NCBI RefSeq assembly: GCF_950295315.1
Contig: NC_080172.1
Coordinates: forward strand, 80,991,118-81,055,117
Direction: 5' to 3'
Source: Erinaceus europaeus
Lineage: Eukaryota > Chordata > Mammalia > Eulipotyphla > Erinaceidae
DNA: 64,000 bases
Part shown: positions 22,533 through 33,843 of the stretch, piece by piece
Numbering within the stretch: position 1 is the first letter of the stretch
Layout: every line of letters begins with the position of its first letter
The notes under the pieces: generated by a model
Seen by the model: the letters and a program-made list of their open reading frames with translations, nothing else
What the model was told of the DNA's origin: nothing
Database searches by the model: none
Program-made: the position numbers and the translations under genes

Positions 22533-23199
22533 AAGTGGGTTAAAATTAAAAAATTATTTTTTCCATTAATGTATTCACCATTCATCGTATGAACATTTGA
22601 ATGCCTACTGTATTCCAGAAAGATATTGTGCTATATGTAGATAACAGCTTGAATGATAGTGGTTATTAAGTGAAATGTGTGAATTTAGAATGTGGTAATA
22701 CTTCTACTTTTGACCTTTGACTTTCAGCTTCTTCCTACCTTCATCCCACCATACATACTTTAGTGTATTTTTTATGTGAACAGAATGCAATTAATTGTTT
22801 AATATATAATGAGGTAGAGTTTTGATACTGATTGAAAGTAACCTCTTATACTTCTCGTCCTAACTTCTACCAAGCCTCTGTATATTCAACAATTCACTTT
22901 GTTCATTAATGATCACTTGTCATGGTCTCACTGTTCTTAGTCTAGAACAGACAAATAATAATAAAAAAAAGGAAGTATAATATTTTGAAAACTAGTTTAG
23001 GGAAAGAGGCAAGTATTTTATCACTAATTAATTACTATTGAAATAATGTTACAAAAGGGACTAGAATACTATGAGAATAAAATATGGAATTTGTCTTATA
23101 AATGAGGTCAGATTCTTTGTGTTATTTTTTGTTATGGAAGGCTCTATCTCCTCTATTAGCTTCTTCTTCTTCTTTTTTTTTTTTGATGGGAATATACCA
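22533..23199. other. single-copy sequence, no gene
   Basis: No gene or family recognised. A (TTC)n/T-run lies at about 23161-23184. Confidence 0.5.
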
Positions 23200-23205
23200 C
23201 TTTAG

Positions 23206-23633
23206 TGTTGGGCAGTATGCCAGCTTCCCCTTGCTTAAATGCTGTGGTCTATTTTTACATAACCACTGTTAACGAAGAACTGCCCTGCCTGCAGGGCATT
23301 GGTTTAATCCCCACAGGTTCGAACTCTCTTTTTGCTCCGCCCCCTCTCCTAGTCACACCCTGTTTTTCCACCACTCTCTTTTTGCTCCACCCTCTCTACA
23401 TCACATTGTGTTTCCACCCTACTTGGCAAGTATAAATACAGCTGCTCTTCTGATTAAACACACTTGGAATTGCCTTCCGGCTCCAAGAGTCCCAGAGTCT
23501 CTCTCCTGTGAAGCTAGCCCAGTACGAGTTCCTGATCCCTCTTCCACTCAGCAGCCTAGGTTGGCTCTAGTAGAGTTCTCTCTAACCCAGAGAGCACTTG
23601 CTCAGGAAGAAACACCCTCAGGCTATCCTGACA
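23206..23633 (+). mobile_element. solo LTR, family 1, with 6-bp target duplication
   Basis: Begins TGTTGGGCAGTATGCCAGC and ends ATCCTGACA. CTTTAG is repeated exactly at 23200-23205 and 23634-23639. A TATA box (TATAAATA, 23431-23438) and an ATTAAA signal (23453-23458) lie 15 bases apart, so transcription start and polyadenylation elements are compressed. It aligns along its length with 47867-48360 but lacks some internal bases. No internal viral sequence flanks it. Confidence 0.9.
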
Positions 23634-23659
23634 CTTTAGGTTCACTTTTTCACACAGAA

Positions 23660-23721
23660 AGACAAAGGCAGGGAGGGAAGGAGGAAGGAAGGTGGGATGG
23701 AGAGAGAGGGAGGGAGGGAGG

Positions 23722-23757
<36 letters not shown>

Positions 23758-23760
23758 CTG
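23660..23760. repeat. purine-rich GGGA/GA simple repeat
   Basis: GGAAGG units pass into (GGGA)n and then (GA)n, an almost uninterrupted polypurine strand. It lies between the solo LTR and an L1 fragment. Confidence 0.88.
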
Positions 23761-23789
23761 AGACCACAGTAGTGATATATCCTAAGAGT

Positions 23790-25245
23790 GAAATTATTGG
23801 GTGGAAGGGAAGAAGTCAATCTCATACTATTTGCAAATGATACACAACTGTATACACAAAAAAACCTAAAGAATCCAGCAGAAAGCTTCTGGAAATCATG
23901 AGGGAACATAGCAAGGTGTCAGGCTACAAAATTAATGTACAAAAATCAATGGCATTCTTTTATGCAAACACTACTTCTGAAGAAGAGGATATCTAGAAAT
24001 CATTCCCATTCACTACTCTAACTAAATCAATAAAATATGTGGGAATAAACCTGACCAAAGAAGTGAAAGATTTGTGTACTGAAAACTGTGAATTGCTAGT
24101 CAAGGATATAGATAGTGATACCAAAAAGTGTCACAATATCCCTTGCTCATGGATTAAAAGAATTAATGTCATCAAAATGAATATTATCCCTAGAGCCATA
24201 TACAAATTTAATAGAATACCCATCAAAGTCCCACCAAGTTTCTTTAAGAGAATAGAACAAAATTACAATCATTTATCTGGAACTAGAAAACACCTAGAAT
24301 CGCCAAAACAATCTTGAGGAAAAGAAACAGAAATGGAGGCATCACACTCTCACATTGCAAACTATATTTTAAGGCCATCGTAATCAAAACAACCTGGTAC
24401 TGGAACAAAAATAGATACATAGACCAGTTGAACAAAATTGAAAGCCCAGAACTAAACGTCCATACTTATGAACATCTAATTTTTGATAAAGGAGCCCAAA
24501 TTATTAAATGAATGAAGGAGGCCTCTTCAGTAAATGATGCTGGAAAAACAGGGTTGAAAAGTGCAGAAGACTGAAACTGAACCACTTTATCTCACCAGAA
24601 ACAAAAGTCAACTCCAAATGGATCAAGGACCTGGATGTTAGACCAGAAACTATCAAATACTTAGAGGAAAATATTGGTGGAACACTTTCCCATCTAAACC
24701 TTAAGGAAAACTTTTATGACACAAACCTACTTGGCAAGGAAAACTAAGTTAAAAACAAATCAGTGGGACTAAATCAAATTGAAAAGCTTCTGCACTGCAA
24801 AAGAAACCATCACTCAAATGAAGAGACCCTTAACAGAGTGGGAAAAGATATTTACATGCCATACTTCAGACAAGAGGCTAATAACCAAATATATAAAGAG
24901 CTCGCCAAACTCAGAAACAAGAAAACAAATGAGCCTATCCAAAAATGTGGAGGGGATATGAACAAAATATTCACCATAAAATATTCACCATAGAAGAATA
25001 TTCACCATAGAAGAGATCCAAAAGGCCAATATGAAAAATTGTTCCAGGTCACTGATTGTTAGAGAAATGCAAATAAAGATAACTATGAGATGCCACTTCA
25101 TCCCTGTGAGAATGTCGTACATCAAAAACAACAGCAGCAACAAATGCTGGAGAGGTTATGGGAACAAAGAAACCCTCCTGAGCTGCTAGTGGGAATGTAA
25201 ATTGGTTCAGCATCTGTAGAGAGCAGTCTAGAGAACAACTGTCTA
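23790..25245 (+). mobile_element. L1 ORF2 3' half, plus strand
   Basis: The translated pieces include GINLTKEVKDLCTENCELL at 24039, WIKRINVIKMNIIPRAIYKF at about 24152 and [19 protein letters not shown] near 24805, all ORF2 regions after the RT palm. The DNA matches the complement of 12.0-13.5 kb. It ends in the region of the Cys motif at about 25200 without a 3'UTR or poly(A) tail. Several stops and frameshifts are present. Confidence 0.9.
24958..25017 (+). repeat. local triplication within L1
   Basis: The unit AATATTCACCATA occurs three times in close succession with AAGAG/AAA spacers. The single-copy form is expected in L1, so this is a slip-type expansion inside a dead element. Confidence 0.8.
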
Positions 25246-25662
25246 GGTCTTTAACTACATGGCATTAGAAGCAACCAGGTAGAGGATAGGGCAATCGTAT
25301 CTTCCAAACAAAAGGAATAGCATATTTTAATGTCCATTATTGCTAGAAAAAAAAATATTGGCCACTTATAAAAGTGGTTTTTGAAGACTGTTTGGTTAGT
25401 GAAAGAAACACAGAGGAGAGGATCAGAAAATGAATCTAGAGGATCCAGAACATGTCATATGTTCCAGAACATCTTCGTTCCTGGCACAGTGTTCAAATTA
25501 TAAATAAAATATAAAGTTTTATTATGTATTATTTTATTATTATATTGCATCAAAGGCTCATATAGAAAGAAAATTTCATGTTACTATATGCTAAAATAAT
25601 TATGATATATATTTCCTAATTCAGCTATTTGGAGTAGGGGTTTAAAAATCAGATCACTATTT
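25246..25662. other. single-copy sequence
   Basis: No gene or repeat recognised. Confidence 0.5.
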
Positions 25663-25677
25663 AAAATTATAGATTAG

Positions 25678-25980
25678 GGAATCAGGCGGTAACATAGCGG
25701 GTTAAGTGCAGATAGTGCAAAGTGCTAGGACTGGCCTAAGGATCCCAGTTTGAGCCCCCGGCTCCCCACCTGCAGGGGAGTCGCTTCACAAGCGGTGAAG
25801 CAGGTCTGCAGGTGTCTATCTTTCTCTCCCCCTCTCTGTCTTCCCCTCCTCTCTCCATTTCTCTCTGTCCTATCCAACAAGGACAACATCAATAACTACA
25901 ACAATAATAACTACAACAAGGGCAACAAAAGTGAATAAGTAAATAAATAAATATTTTAAAAAGTTATTCTTTAAAAAAAT
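25678..25980 (+). mobile_element. SINE-A full copy with 15-bp target duplication
   Basis: Head GGAATCAGGCGGTAACATAG, B box (GTTTGAGCCCC), CCCCACCTGCAGGGGAGTCG, TTCACAAGCGGTGAAGCAGG, TC-rich body and AACAATAATAACTAC-type tail. AAAATTATAGATTAG is repeated exactly at 25663-25677 and 25981-25995. These ends show L1-type target-primed insertion, and the intact duplication points to recent insertion. Confidence 0.95.
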
Positions 25981-25995
25981 AAAATTATAGATTAG

Positions 25996-26721
25996 TCAAA
26001 GTGATTTTGTAAAGAAACGAACACTTTGCATAACATGCTAAAATATAGTTAGACTGTGTTCCTAAAGAGCCCATGGAAGCAGGTGTATAATGAGATATTG
26101 GCTTGTTCCACCTGTCTTCAAATTTGCTTGAGAACCATGATTAAGTGGTTTGAGTGTTTATGTGGTTTTGCCCTATGATTATATAAAATCAGTAATGTTG
26201 ATAACAAAAAATAATGATATACTGGAAATGTAATTTCCTATCTAAGATTCCACCTGACCTGTTAGTCTGCTTTTCAGAAAACTGAACTATGCAGTCACAT
26301 GCATAGTCTGCACAGCTATTTTAACATACAAATGAAACTTGAGATTACATTTTATTGTGTCTGGTCCTTGATATTCAGACTCAGAAAATTATACTTTGGA
26401 GTATAAGTGACACAGTGAATCAATGATACTTACAAACACAAACATCTTTGGAATTGGCCTTAGGCAGGGATTATACTGCATGCATCCCTCAGCCCATTGT
26501 GAATAAATAAAGTGATATAAACCAAAGGTCTGGTTTTCCTCTTCCCACAGGTTGTGTTATGAATTCTCATAGTCATATCATTAAGCTGTGAACTTTGTTT
26601 TTTCTCCTTTTCAAAAAAGAGAACAGGAAGCTTTTTATTTGGTGATTTCTTACAAAGAAGCCAATATCTACACCTCTGAAGTATCTCTATCCTACTTGTT
26701 TTAATTAAATATAATCGGACA

Positions 26722-26762
<41 letters not shown>

Positions 26763-27179
26763 CAGACTATAACTCCTGGAGCAATGCCAAGGTGTACTTC
26801 TTTCTGGATTGACATCTCATAAATGTGGTAATGGATTCAGATCTTTTCTGACAATTACTTTTACTGTTCTAAATAGATAGTACTCTATAAGGGAGGGTAT
26901 TTACTGTTCTGAGCCACTGGAACACTCCCAGTTTATGGTATAATAATAGCTGATACCAACTAGTATTATAAATCATTTTGTTATGTTTACTGTATTAAAT
27001 ATATATTAAATCACTTATTACTACAATTTTATGAGCAACTTAGAAATTACGTTACAGATTATGATGGATGAATTCTTATTTGGAACAAAGTTTATAGTTT
27101 ACAAATCTTTGGACCACATGTCTAGCAAAATGCCTACGGATTGAATTAAATATATGGCTTAGTTCAAAAATATGATAGG
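25996..27179. other. single-copy sequence, no gene
   Basis: No gene or family recognised apart from the TG microsatellite. Confidence 0.5.
26725..26760. repeat. (TG)n microsatellite
   Basis: About seventeen uninterrupted TG units; likely polymorphic. Confidence 0.95.
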
Positions 27180-27300
27180 TGAAGGTATAACATAATGGTG
27201 ATTCAAAAAAGTTGTTGTGCCTAAGATTCCAAGGTCCCATGTTTAGTCTCCAGCACGAAAATAAGACTGACATGATCCATGCGATGATTAATTAAATATA
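27180..27300 (+). mobile_element. SINE-C-like fragment, plus strand
   Basis: AGGTATAACATAATGGTGAT, CCAAGGTCCCATGTTTAGTC and CTCCAGCACGAAAATAAGAC follow the SINE-C head in forward order. Decayed. Confidence 0.55.
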
Positions 27301-27965
27301 ATAATCTGGTCTCCAGTGATGGCACACTTGGTAGAATGCCCATATTTCAGTGCACAAGGACCCAGGTTTAAACTATTAGCCCCCACCTGTAGTGTTGGGA
27401 AATTGTGCAGATGTGGTTGAGTTAGGCAGGGCCCACAAACCACCCTATGCTAGTATGGCCTGTCCCTTTATCTACATACCAGTCTTCTGCTTTGTCTAAT
27501 AAATGACTAAAGGTCTCCTCCCCACCACGTTATCCCCTCAGGGTATTACTAATTCCCCACCAGTTAAGACCATAGCAATGGTAGCTAAGGAAGTTCCCAG
27601 CGTGCCTTTTGCCTCTCTCCACCCCCTTTCCCATAAAACCCACTTCTGTTCCTGGTTTCTCTCTTTTCTCTCCCGCATTCCGACATGGAGAAGGGCTGGT
27701 GTGCAGAGTGGGAGGCGGCCATTGCAGTTTGGCACCACATGGTTTAACTCGCTGTGCTCACACCCGACTCTGGAGCTCTGGCATGAATAAAGATTTATAT
27801 TGCTACCGCCACAAGCTTGGTTCCTGGATCATCTCTCTCTCCCATGAAGCTAGCCTGAAAAAAAACTTAACAGTGAAAAAGTGCTTCAGGTGTCTTGCCC
27901 TGCTCTCTTCCTTTCTACCTCCCTCTTCCTATCTATGACTCTCTGTCTCTATTCAATAAGTAAAA
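27301..27965 (+). mobile_element. SINE-B split by an LTR
   Basis: The left part (27301-27392) runs from CTGGTCTCCAGTGATGGC to the CCCCCACCTGTAG block. The right part (27873-27965) resumes at GTGAAAAAGTGCTTCAGG and continues into the TC-rich body and AATAAGTAAAATTC tail. About 20 bases of SINE are missing at the break. The order of events is SINE first, LTR second. Confidence 0.75.
27393..27872 (+). mobile_element. LTR, family 3, nested in a SINE
   Basis: Begins TGTTGGGAAATTGTGC and ends at about CTTAACA. A TATA-like CATAAAA lies at 27632, and AATAAA lies at 27786-27791. It aligns with the minus-strand copy at 21910-22532. No target duplication survives, in line with loss of SINE bases at the insertion point. 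Open frames of about 100 codons in it are not viral genes. Confidence 0.78.
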
Positions 27966-28295
27966 TTCTGTCTTTAAAATTACAAATAATAAAAATACAA
28001 TCTCATGATGGTAACAGAATACTTTTTTTCCTAATTGAGAAACCACCCTGTCACATAGATATTAGATGACCTTAATTCCTTTTTCTTTCTTTGTTCTTTT
28101 TTTTTCCAGACTTCTGTCAAAGCATTAAAAATCTTGGCAAATCATTCTGATTGCAGAACTGATTTTAGCTAGTAATTTCTTTTCAGTGCTACAATACTTA
28201 CTGCATTGTGAGCAAATTAAAGGTTATAAACAAAAAGATTATAAAATTAATATAAATTTAATAATATAGTTGTACTTACTTTAATAAAGCAGGAT
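27966..28295. other. single-copy sequence
   Basis: No gene or repeat recognised. Confidence 0.45.
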
Positions 28296-28550
28296 GGAGG
28301 CCTGGTAGTGGTAACCCTAAACCCCCACTCATCTGCAGATGGACACTTTAGGAACATTGAAGCAAGTATTGCAGGCATCTGTCTGTCTCTCTCCCTCTTT
28401 CTCTCCCCTTCACTTGTCAATTTCTTTCTGCTCTATCATAAAATAGGAAGAAAAAATAATAAAATAAAAAACATGGTCACCAGGAATAGTGGATTCATAG
28501 GACCGATGCTAGGCTCCAGTGATAATCCTGGAGACAAAGAAAAAAAAGAT
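28296..28550 (+). mobile_element. SINE with 3' module, plus strand
   Basis: GGCCTGGTAGTGGTAACCC, AGCAAGTATTGCAGGCATCT and a TCTCTCTCCCTC body are followed by ATGGTCACCAGGAATAGTGG and CTCCAGTGATAATCCTGG, the extra 3' module shared by long SINE copies here. The tRNA head is partly deleted. Confidence 0.75.
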
Positions 28551-29009
28551 ACTATGTTAGATAACCCTGCAGGGAAAATAAAAACAGGATGATATTATTA
28601 TGGATAAGAGAACCAAATCTGACTTTGGGTCAGCAGAATTTAATATCTTATGAAGGCTCCCAGTTGTATCACCTCCTTTCAATTGACCAATTAATGTTTC
28701 TATCACACTTGTAAGATTTTGTTTCAAGTTTGTTTTATTGATGACCAAAAACATTGTATAAAATTAGTGATACAGTTCAGACTATCAGGAGATTTTTAGA
28801 GAAGTTCTTGTAAGTCCCTTGTAAAGACTTTTCTAAATGATGTTCACTGAGTCAGAAATTTTACTATTAGAATTATATATCCATAGTGAGTCTGTTTTTA
28901 GAAACACCTTGCCTGAATAATAGTAATGCATTAACCTGCAACTATAAAATAACACTATAATTGACTACTTAGATCTCTTTTCAAATGTCTTATTTATGCA
29001 ACTATTTAT
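28551..29009. other. single-copy sequence
   Basis: No gene or repeat recognised. Confidence 0.45.
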
Positions 29010-29150
29010 TGTAATGAGTGAGAGGGAGAGATAACAAGAGAGATACCAGAACACTGCTCTGCTCTGGTTTATGGTGGCAATGGGAATTGAAGCTGGTATA
29101 TCCAGTCCGCTGATGTAAAAGTCTGGTGCACAATGGGCCATGAGACTAAA
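29010..29150 (-). mobile_element. SINE-C copy, minus strand
   Basis: AGATACCAGAACACTGCTCT, GCTCTGGTTTATGGTGGC and a B box in reverse (GGGAATTGAAGC) mark the family. The head end is decayed. Confidence 0.75.
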
Positions 29151-29154
29151 GTGT

Positions 29155-29269
29155 ATTTTTTTAAGGTTGATTATTATTTACCAGAGCATCACTTGTCTTT
29201 AACTTACTATGTTGACAGGGATTGAATTCAGCTCATCTGAGTCCCAGTCGTGGAAGTCTTTTACATTAA
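29155..29269 (-). mobile_element. SINE-C fragment, minus strand
   Basis: CCAGAGCATCACTTGTC, GGGATTGAATTCAGC and TGGAAGTCTTTTACATTA follow in family order. It lies directly against the preceding SINE-C copy in the same orientation. Confidence 0.6.
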
Positions 29270-30097
29270 TGTAGTTGTCCCTCCTTTATCACAGTTAATC
29301 AATTCCAGACTCTGCCACGATAAGTGAATTTCCGCAAAGTAGGATTCTTTATTTATAAATCGAAGATTTTCATAGAGCACAGAAAACCTGTTTAAGATCT
29401 TCTATTTCAGTTTTTTTTTTTTTACAGTATTAGAGCCCTCTAGACATGAAACAACACCCCTTTAGTGTTGCTTCCTTGTTGAAAGAGACAGTAGCCATTG
29501 CACAGATGTTCCTTTCATCTTTATGGATGGAGCAAATGGTGGACTCATTCAAGTCATAATGATGGGCAACCTCCATGATTTTCTTGCCATCTTTGATCAT
29601 ATCCACAAGTATTACCTTCTCCTAGATGGTAAGCATCTCCCTCCAGCAGTTAGTTTCATTGTCAGAAAGCTTAGAAGAGGCAGCATGTTTAGGAGCCATT
29701 GTGGGGCTTAAAGGTCCTCAGAAATCACAGACATTTAGAAGAGCAAAGATGCTTCCAATGCATAGTAATGTAGAAATGCCTATGAGAGAAATATGCTCTG
29801 ACTGGCTTGGTTCCCCAAACCTGATTTCAGACACACATAAGGAGTGGTCACACAGCTGCACCTGGTATTGAAGGATTTGCAGGGGTGGTCGAATACACAG
29901 GCCTACCATCCGTATGTACAGTTATTTTAATTATAATTATAATAGGGAGTGTATAATTGATTGAGACAATGGAGTGTGCAGTGTATCATTTTCAGTGTCT
30001 TGATCAACATTTTAATGAATATCTTTGAAAAAAAAAACTCAACAGAGTGAAGCTGTGAAAGTTGAGGAGTGAAGTGGCAAGGGACAATTGTAATGTG
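29270..30097 (-). mobile_element. Tigger/pogo-like DNA transposon, minus strand
   Basis: The ends are inverted repeats: GTTGTCCCTCC at the left and its near complement GGGACAATTG at the right, followed by TA. The left TA of the target duplication seems to have mutated to TG. Inside, the minus strand keeps the start of a CENP-B/pogo-type transposase. At about 830 bp it is much shorter than a full Tigger element (over 2 kb), so the C-terminal catalytic part is deleted. Such elements are ancient in mammals and inactive. Confidence 0.8.
29440..29699 (-). pseudogene. Tigger-like transposase N-terminal remnant
   Basis: The minus strand starts with an ATG at 29699 (MAPKHAASSKLSDNETN) and stays open except for one TAG. 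It includes KDGKKIMEVAHHYDLNEST followed by ICSIHKDERNIC, which fits the helix-turn-helix DNA-binding segment at the N-terminus of pogo/Tigger transposases related to CENP-B and Jerky. The rest of the protein, including the DDE catalytic domain, is missing. In the family this segment binds the terminal repeats. Confidence 0.75.
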
Positions 30098-31055
30098 CTA
30101 CCTCCCCACCGTTAAGATTTTGGTATTTGTGTTGACTGACTAATATAAACCCTTAAAAATTATAAACTCTAATAAAATTACTTTTTTCTTAAATTTTTAT
30201 TTAAGTAGTTAAAACTGCTACTAATAAGCAGAACCAGAATGCCTTAAACAGAATATTGTTCCATAGGAATTATAATATTTAATGTAAGATTGTCTAAGCA
30301 TGCATACACATTTATGGATATATTATTTAATTTTCTATTTAGTAGTACAGTTCAACATCTTGAATTTTATCTTTTGTACTTTTTTTTACATCCTTTGGTA
30401 TAATTTTTAGCATTCCTATGTGGTCTATTACACTGATTAGTTGTTTCTTGAATGCTCCTTTGTCTAACTGCATCCTCTGTTTGAAAACTGTTTCATCCAT
30501 ATTTGTGCTGTTACAAACTGTTTGCTATTAAAGTTATATATAATTAATTGGGTGCTTATTATAATGTCCTTAGGATAAATTATAAATAATTATTGACCAC
30601 TCTACCATCCCACAAAACTAGATAGGTACTTGGTGTAGTAATTTCTGAGGAGTGGAAGACCTAAGTACAACTTGAGAGAGGGTAATTGTCCGGAATATGT
30701 GAAGTGATGCAAGTGATAAGATGCCTCTCTTAGTTTTATCCTAGAATCTCTCATCCCTTACTGAGTGGACTAAAGAGATGGAATTTGTATTCTTGATTGT
30801 ATACTGTTTTCTCAGTGTGCCTTTGACCATTCCACAATCATTGTCTTTGTGGGGCAGGATATTATCTTACTAGTACTTTCAACTGGAAACTTTTTAATAC
30901 TGAGATTGCTTTATTTTAATAAATGTGATAATTTTTTTGTCAGCTGCTAACCCTACACTTGGCATGTGGCAAAATTATAATATAATTATTTTAAAAGAAT
31001 GGCTAATGTGCACAAGAATAAATAATTTATGTGACTTGCATTTTAAAGAATTTTT
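30098..31055. other. single-copy AT-rich sequence
   Basis: No gene or repeat recognised. Confidence 0.5.
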
Positions 31056-31255
31056 GATTTGGGAGATTGGCAATGGTGCATGCAGTTACGCCCATATATT
31101 ACCATGCAAAAGGACCTGGGTTCAAGCTCCCACACCACTGCTGGGGGAACACTTTGTGAATGGTGGAGTTGGTCTGCAGGTGTCTATCTTTCTCTTTCCC
31201 TCTCTTTATGTCCCTTCTGTCTTCAATTTCTCTCTGTTCTATCATGTATATAGTC
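31056..31255 (+). mobile_element. SINE-B-like copy, plus strand
   Basis: GGGAGATTGGCAATGGTGCA, ACCTGGGTTCAAGCTCCC (B box), TGGTCTGCAGGTGTCTATC and a TC-rich body. The head is unusual and the tail is short. Confidence 0.75.
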
Positions 31256-32403
31256 AATTAGAGAAAGAAAGGAGTGAAAGATACTCTGAGTGCAGTACAT
31301 GCTGAGATAGAAGGTTTAGCAAGTTGACTCGTTTGTGTGGAAGAATGTATATCTAATTTAGAAGATACTATTGAATTAAATCATAAATGAAATTAATCTA
31401 ATATATTTATAGAAATTTCTATCTCAAAAGAAATGAATATGTATTCTTCTCAAATACACATGGAACATTCATAAGTATTGACCATATACTGGATCACAAA
31501 GACAGAATAAACAAATTTGTGAATATTAAAGTCATAAAATGAATCTTTTCAGAACATGATGGTATGAAACAAGAAATCAAGAACAAAAAGAAAAGAAACT
31601 GGCCCACAAAAAGAAAAAAAAATGGCCCAAAGTCTGGAGACTAAACCACATGCTCCTGAATAGTGCATGAGTGACTAAAGAGATCAAAAAATAAATTAAG
31701 AATTACCTTGAGACCAGTGAAAATAAAGAAACCCACTATCAAGCCCTATGAGATGCAGCAAAAGCAGTCCTAAGAGGGAAGTTCATAGCAATACAGGCCA
31801 ACATTAATAAAAAAGAAAAACCACTATTAAACCATCTAACAACCTAACCAAAGCAATTAGAAATAGAACAACAAAGAGATCTGACAGTCAGCAGGAGACA
31901 GGAAATAGTTAAAAATTAGAGCAGAAATCAATGAAATATAAAACAAAAAGACCATTAGCAAGATTAATGAAACCAAGAACTGGTTCTTTGAAAGGAAAAA
32001 TAAAATAGATGAACCATTAGCTATGGTAAAATCACTCAGAAGTGAGAGAGGAGATATGATAACAGGTGAGGCAGAGATACAAAGGATCAGGCAAAAACCA
32101 TAATGGGGGCAGAGAAAAAAACCCAGCTATTATGGACATCTATATGAAAATTGGCAATTTAGAATAAAAGAATACATTCTTAGAATCTTACCAGCCCTGA
32201 CACAAAAAGAAATAGATAAATTTAACAGGTCAATCTCTAGTGCAGTAATTGAAGCAGTAATCAAAAATCATCCCCAAACACAAAAGTTCAGATTCAGGTG
32301 GCTATACTAGTGGATTTTTAAAAAATGTTCAGAGAAGAACTAACACCCATTCTCCTCAAACTCTTCCAAAAAATAGAAGAGGGAATTCTTCCAGACACAT
32401 TCT

Positions 32404-33843
32404 TTTTTAAAAATTTTTTATTTATAAAAAGGAAACAATGACTAAACCATAGGATAAGAGGGGTACAACTCTGCTGTACTCTTGTTGGGGGACCTCTGCA
32501 GGGTATAGACCTTCTGATGGGCCCGCTCTGTTGCACCAGAAATGGGTGTCAAAAAGATGTACTTCGGGCAGCAGTGGTGAGTACTACAGGGCTCTCTTAG
32601 TGTCCACTGCTAGTGACGCTACATAAGATGACCTGGGGACTGTGTTTGCTAACAATCCGTTTATTGAACAGCAAAGCATGGCTTTTAAGGTGTCGCAGGA
32701 GGAAGTAACATGTATATTCCATATATGGTAGGGAGGCAAGGGGTCTGGAGGGTGTCAGAGTTTCTCTGGTGAGTGATCTAAGGAATGAGGAAATTGTTAG
32801 GGGTTGGGAAAAGGTCAGGGTTTGATCAGTGACTGTTGAGCAAGGGGTTTAATCGGTTGAAAGAATGAGGAAATAGGGCTATCAATAACCAGCAGACAGA
32901 AACGGGTCTTGAGGGAAGAGAGAAGATGGATTGTGTATGATCAGAGGAACAGAGGGGGTAGAGAAGTAGGGTGAGGGTGGTCAGTTATTGTTTGACAGAG
33001 CAGAACAATGTTATATTGATCACACGCCATCAAAGAAGGTGAACTTCTAGTAACCTGTGAGTAAACAGACCATTTGGTTTAGGAATGAGGAAGTGGGTTT
33101 TATGTCAGGGGGTGCAGGGTTTTTGTGAGGCAGCGATACTGATGGGGTGGGCAGATCCTGGTGGTCTGTCCAGGGAAATCTGGTCAACATTATGCTAGCC
33201 TCTGGAAACTGGTGGTTGATAAGAGAGTTAACATACAAAGCCAAACAAATTGTTGACCAATCATGAACCTAAAGGCTGGACTAGTGCAGATGAGTTGGGG
33301 GCGTCCTCCATTTTGTAGATAGATAGTAGGCGTATTTTAGTTATATTCCAAAGGTCCTGTGGCTATACTAGTTTTTTTTTTTCTCTTTTCCCCTGAGCAT
33401 TAAATCTGATATGCAGGTGGATCCTAGTTATTGTCTGAGGAGATGATGTCAGGGCTAGAAAAAGGACCAGAAAGCTGGATCAGGGAAGAGAATAGCTCCT
33501 TAATATGGGAAAGGGGTATAGGTAAATTTCTCTCTCCATTGTTATCAGTCAGTTCTATCAGGAACAACAAAAAAGACCCCTTTGCGGGCCCCCATAGCAC
33601 CTTGCCCTCAACATGGATCAACAATGGTAGAAAATGTTCCATCCTCCAAAGGGAGGCTGGACAACATACTCTGTGCTACACCTAAGGAAGATGGGTCAAT
33701 ATTGGGGCAGCTTGGAATGTTCTTACCAATGACCACAGAATGTGAGGTTGGATCTACAGGGATGCAGAGGTCACATAGGCTCCTAAGCTGAATATGGGCC
33801 CCCAATCACATCAAATCGATGTGGTTTACAGTCAACAATATTT
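32404..33843 (-). mobile_element. L1 3'-end insertion with inverted 5' part (twin priming)
   Basis: It lies inside the plus-strand L1, between CAGACACATTCT (32392-32403) and CAGACACCTTCT (33844-33855), a 12-bp duplication with one mismatch. From the left it reads as T-run and minus-strand L1 3'UTR, matching the copy at 49136-49905, up to about 33545. From there to 33843 the sequence is in plus orientation: ACCACAGAATGTGAGGTTGG, ATGCAGAGGTCACATAGGC and GTGGTTTACAGTCAACAATA appear in the order of 56.6 kb and opposite to the rest. A 3' part in one orientation and a 5' part inverted is the signature of twin priming. The breakpoint is approximate. Confidence 0.82.

Noticed and set aside
23408..23909. 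Two 117-codon open frames on opposite strands
   Set aside because: They overlap the solo LTR and the GA-rich simple repeat, which explains the RERERE and SLSLSL runs.
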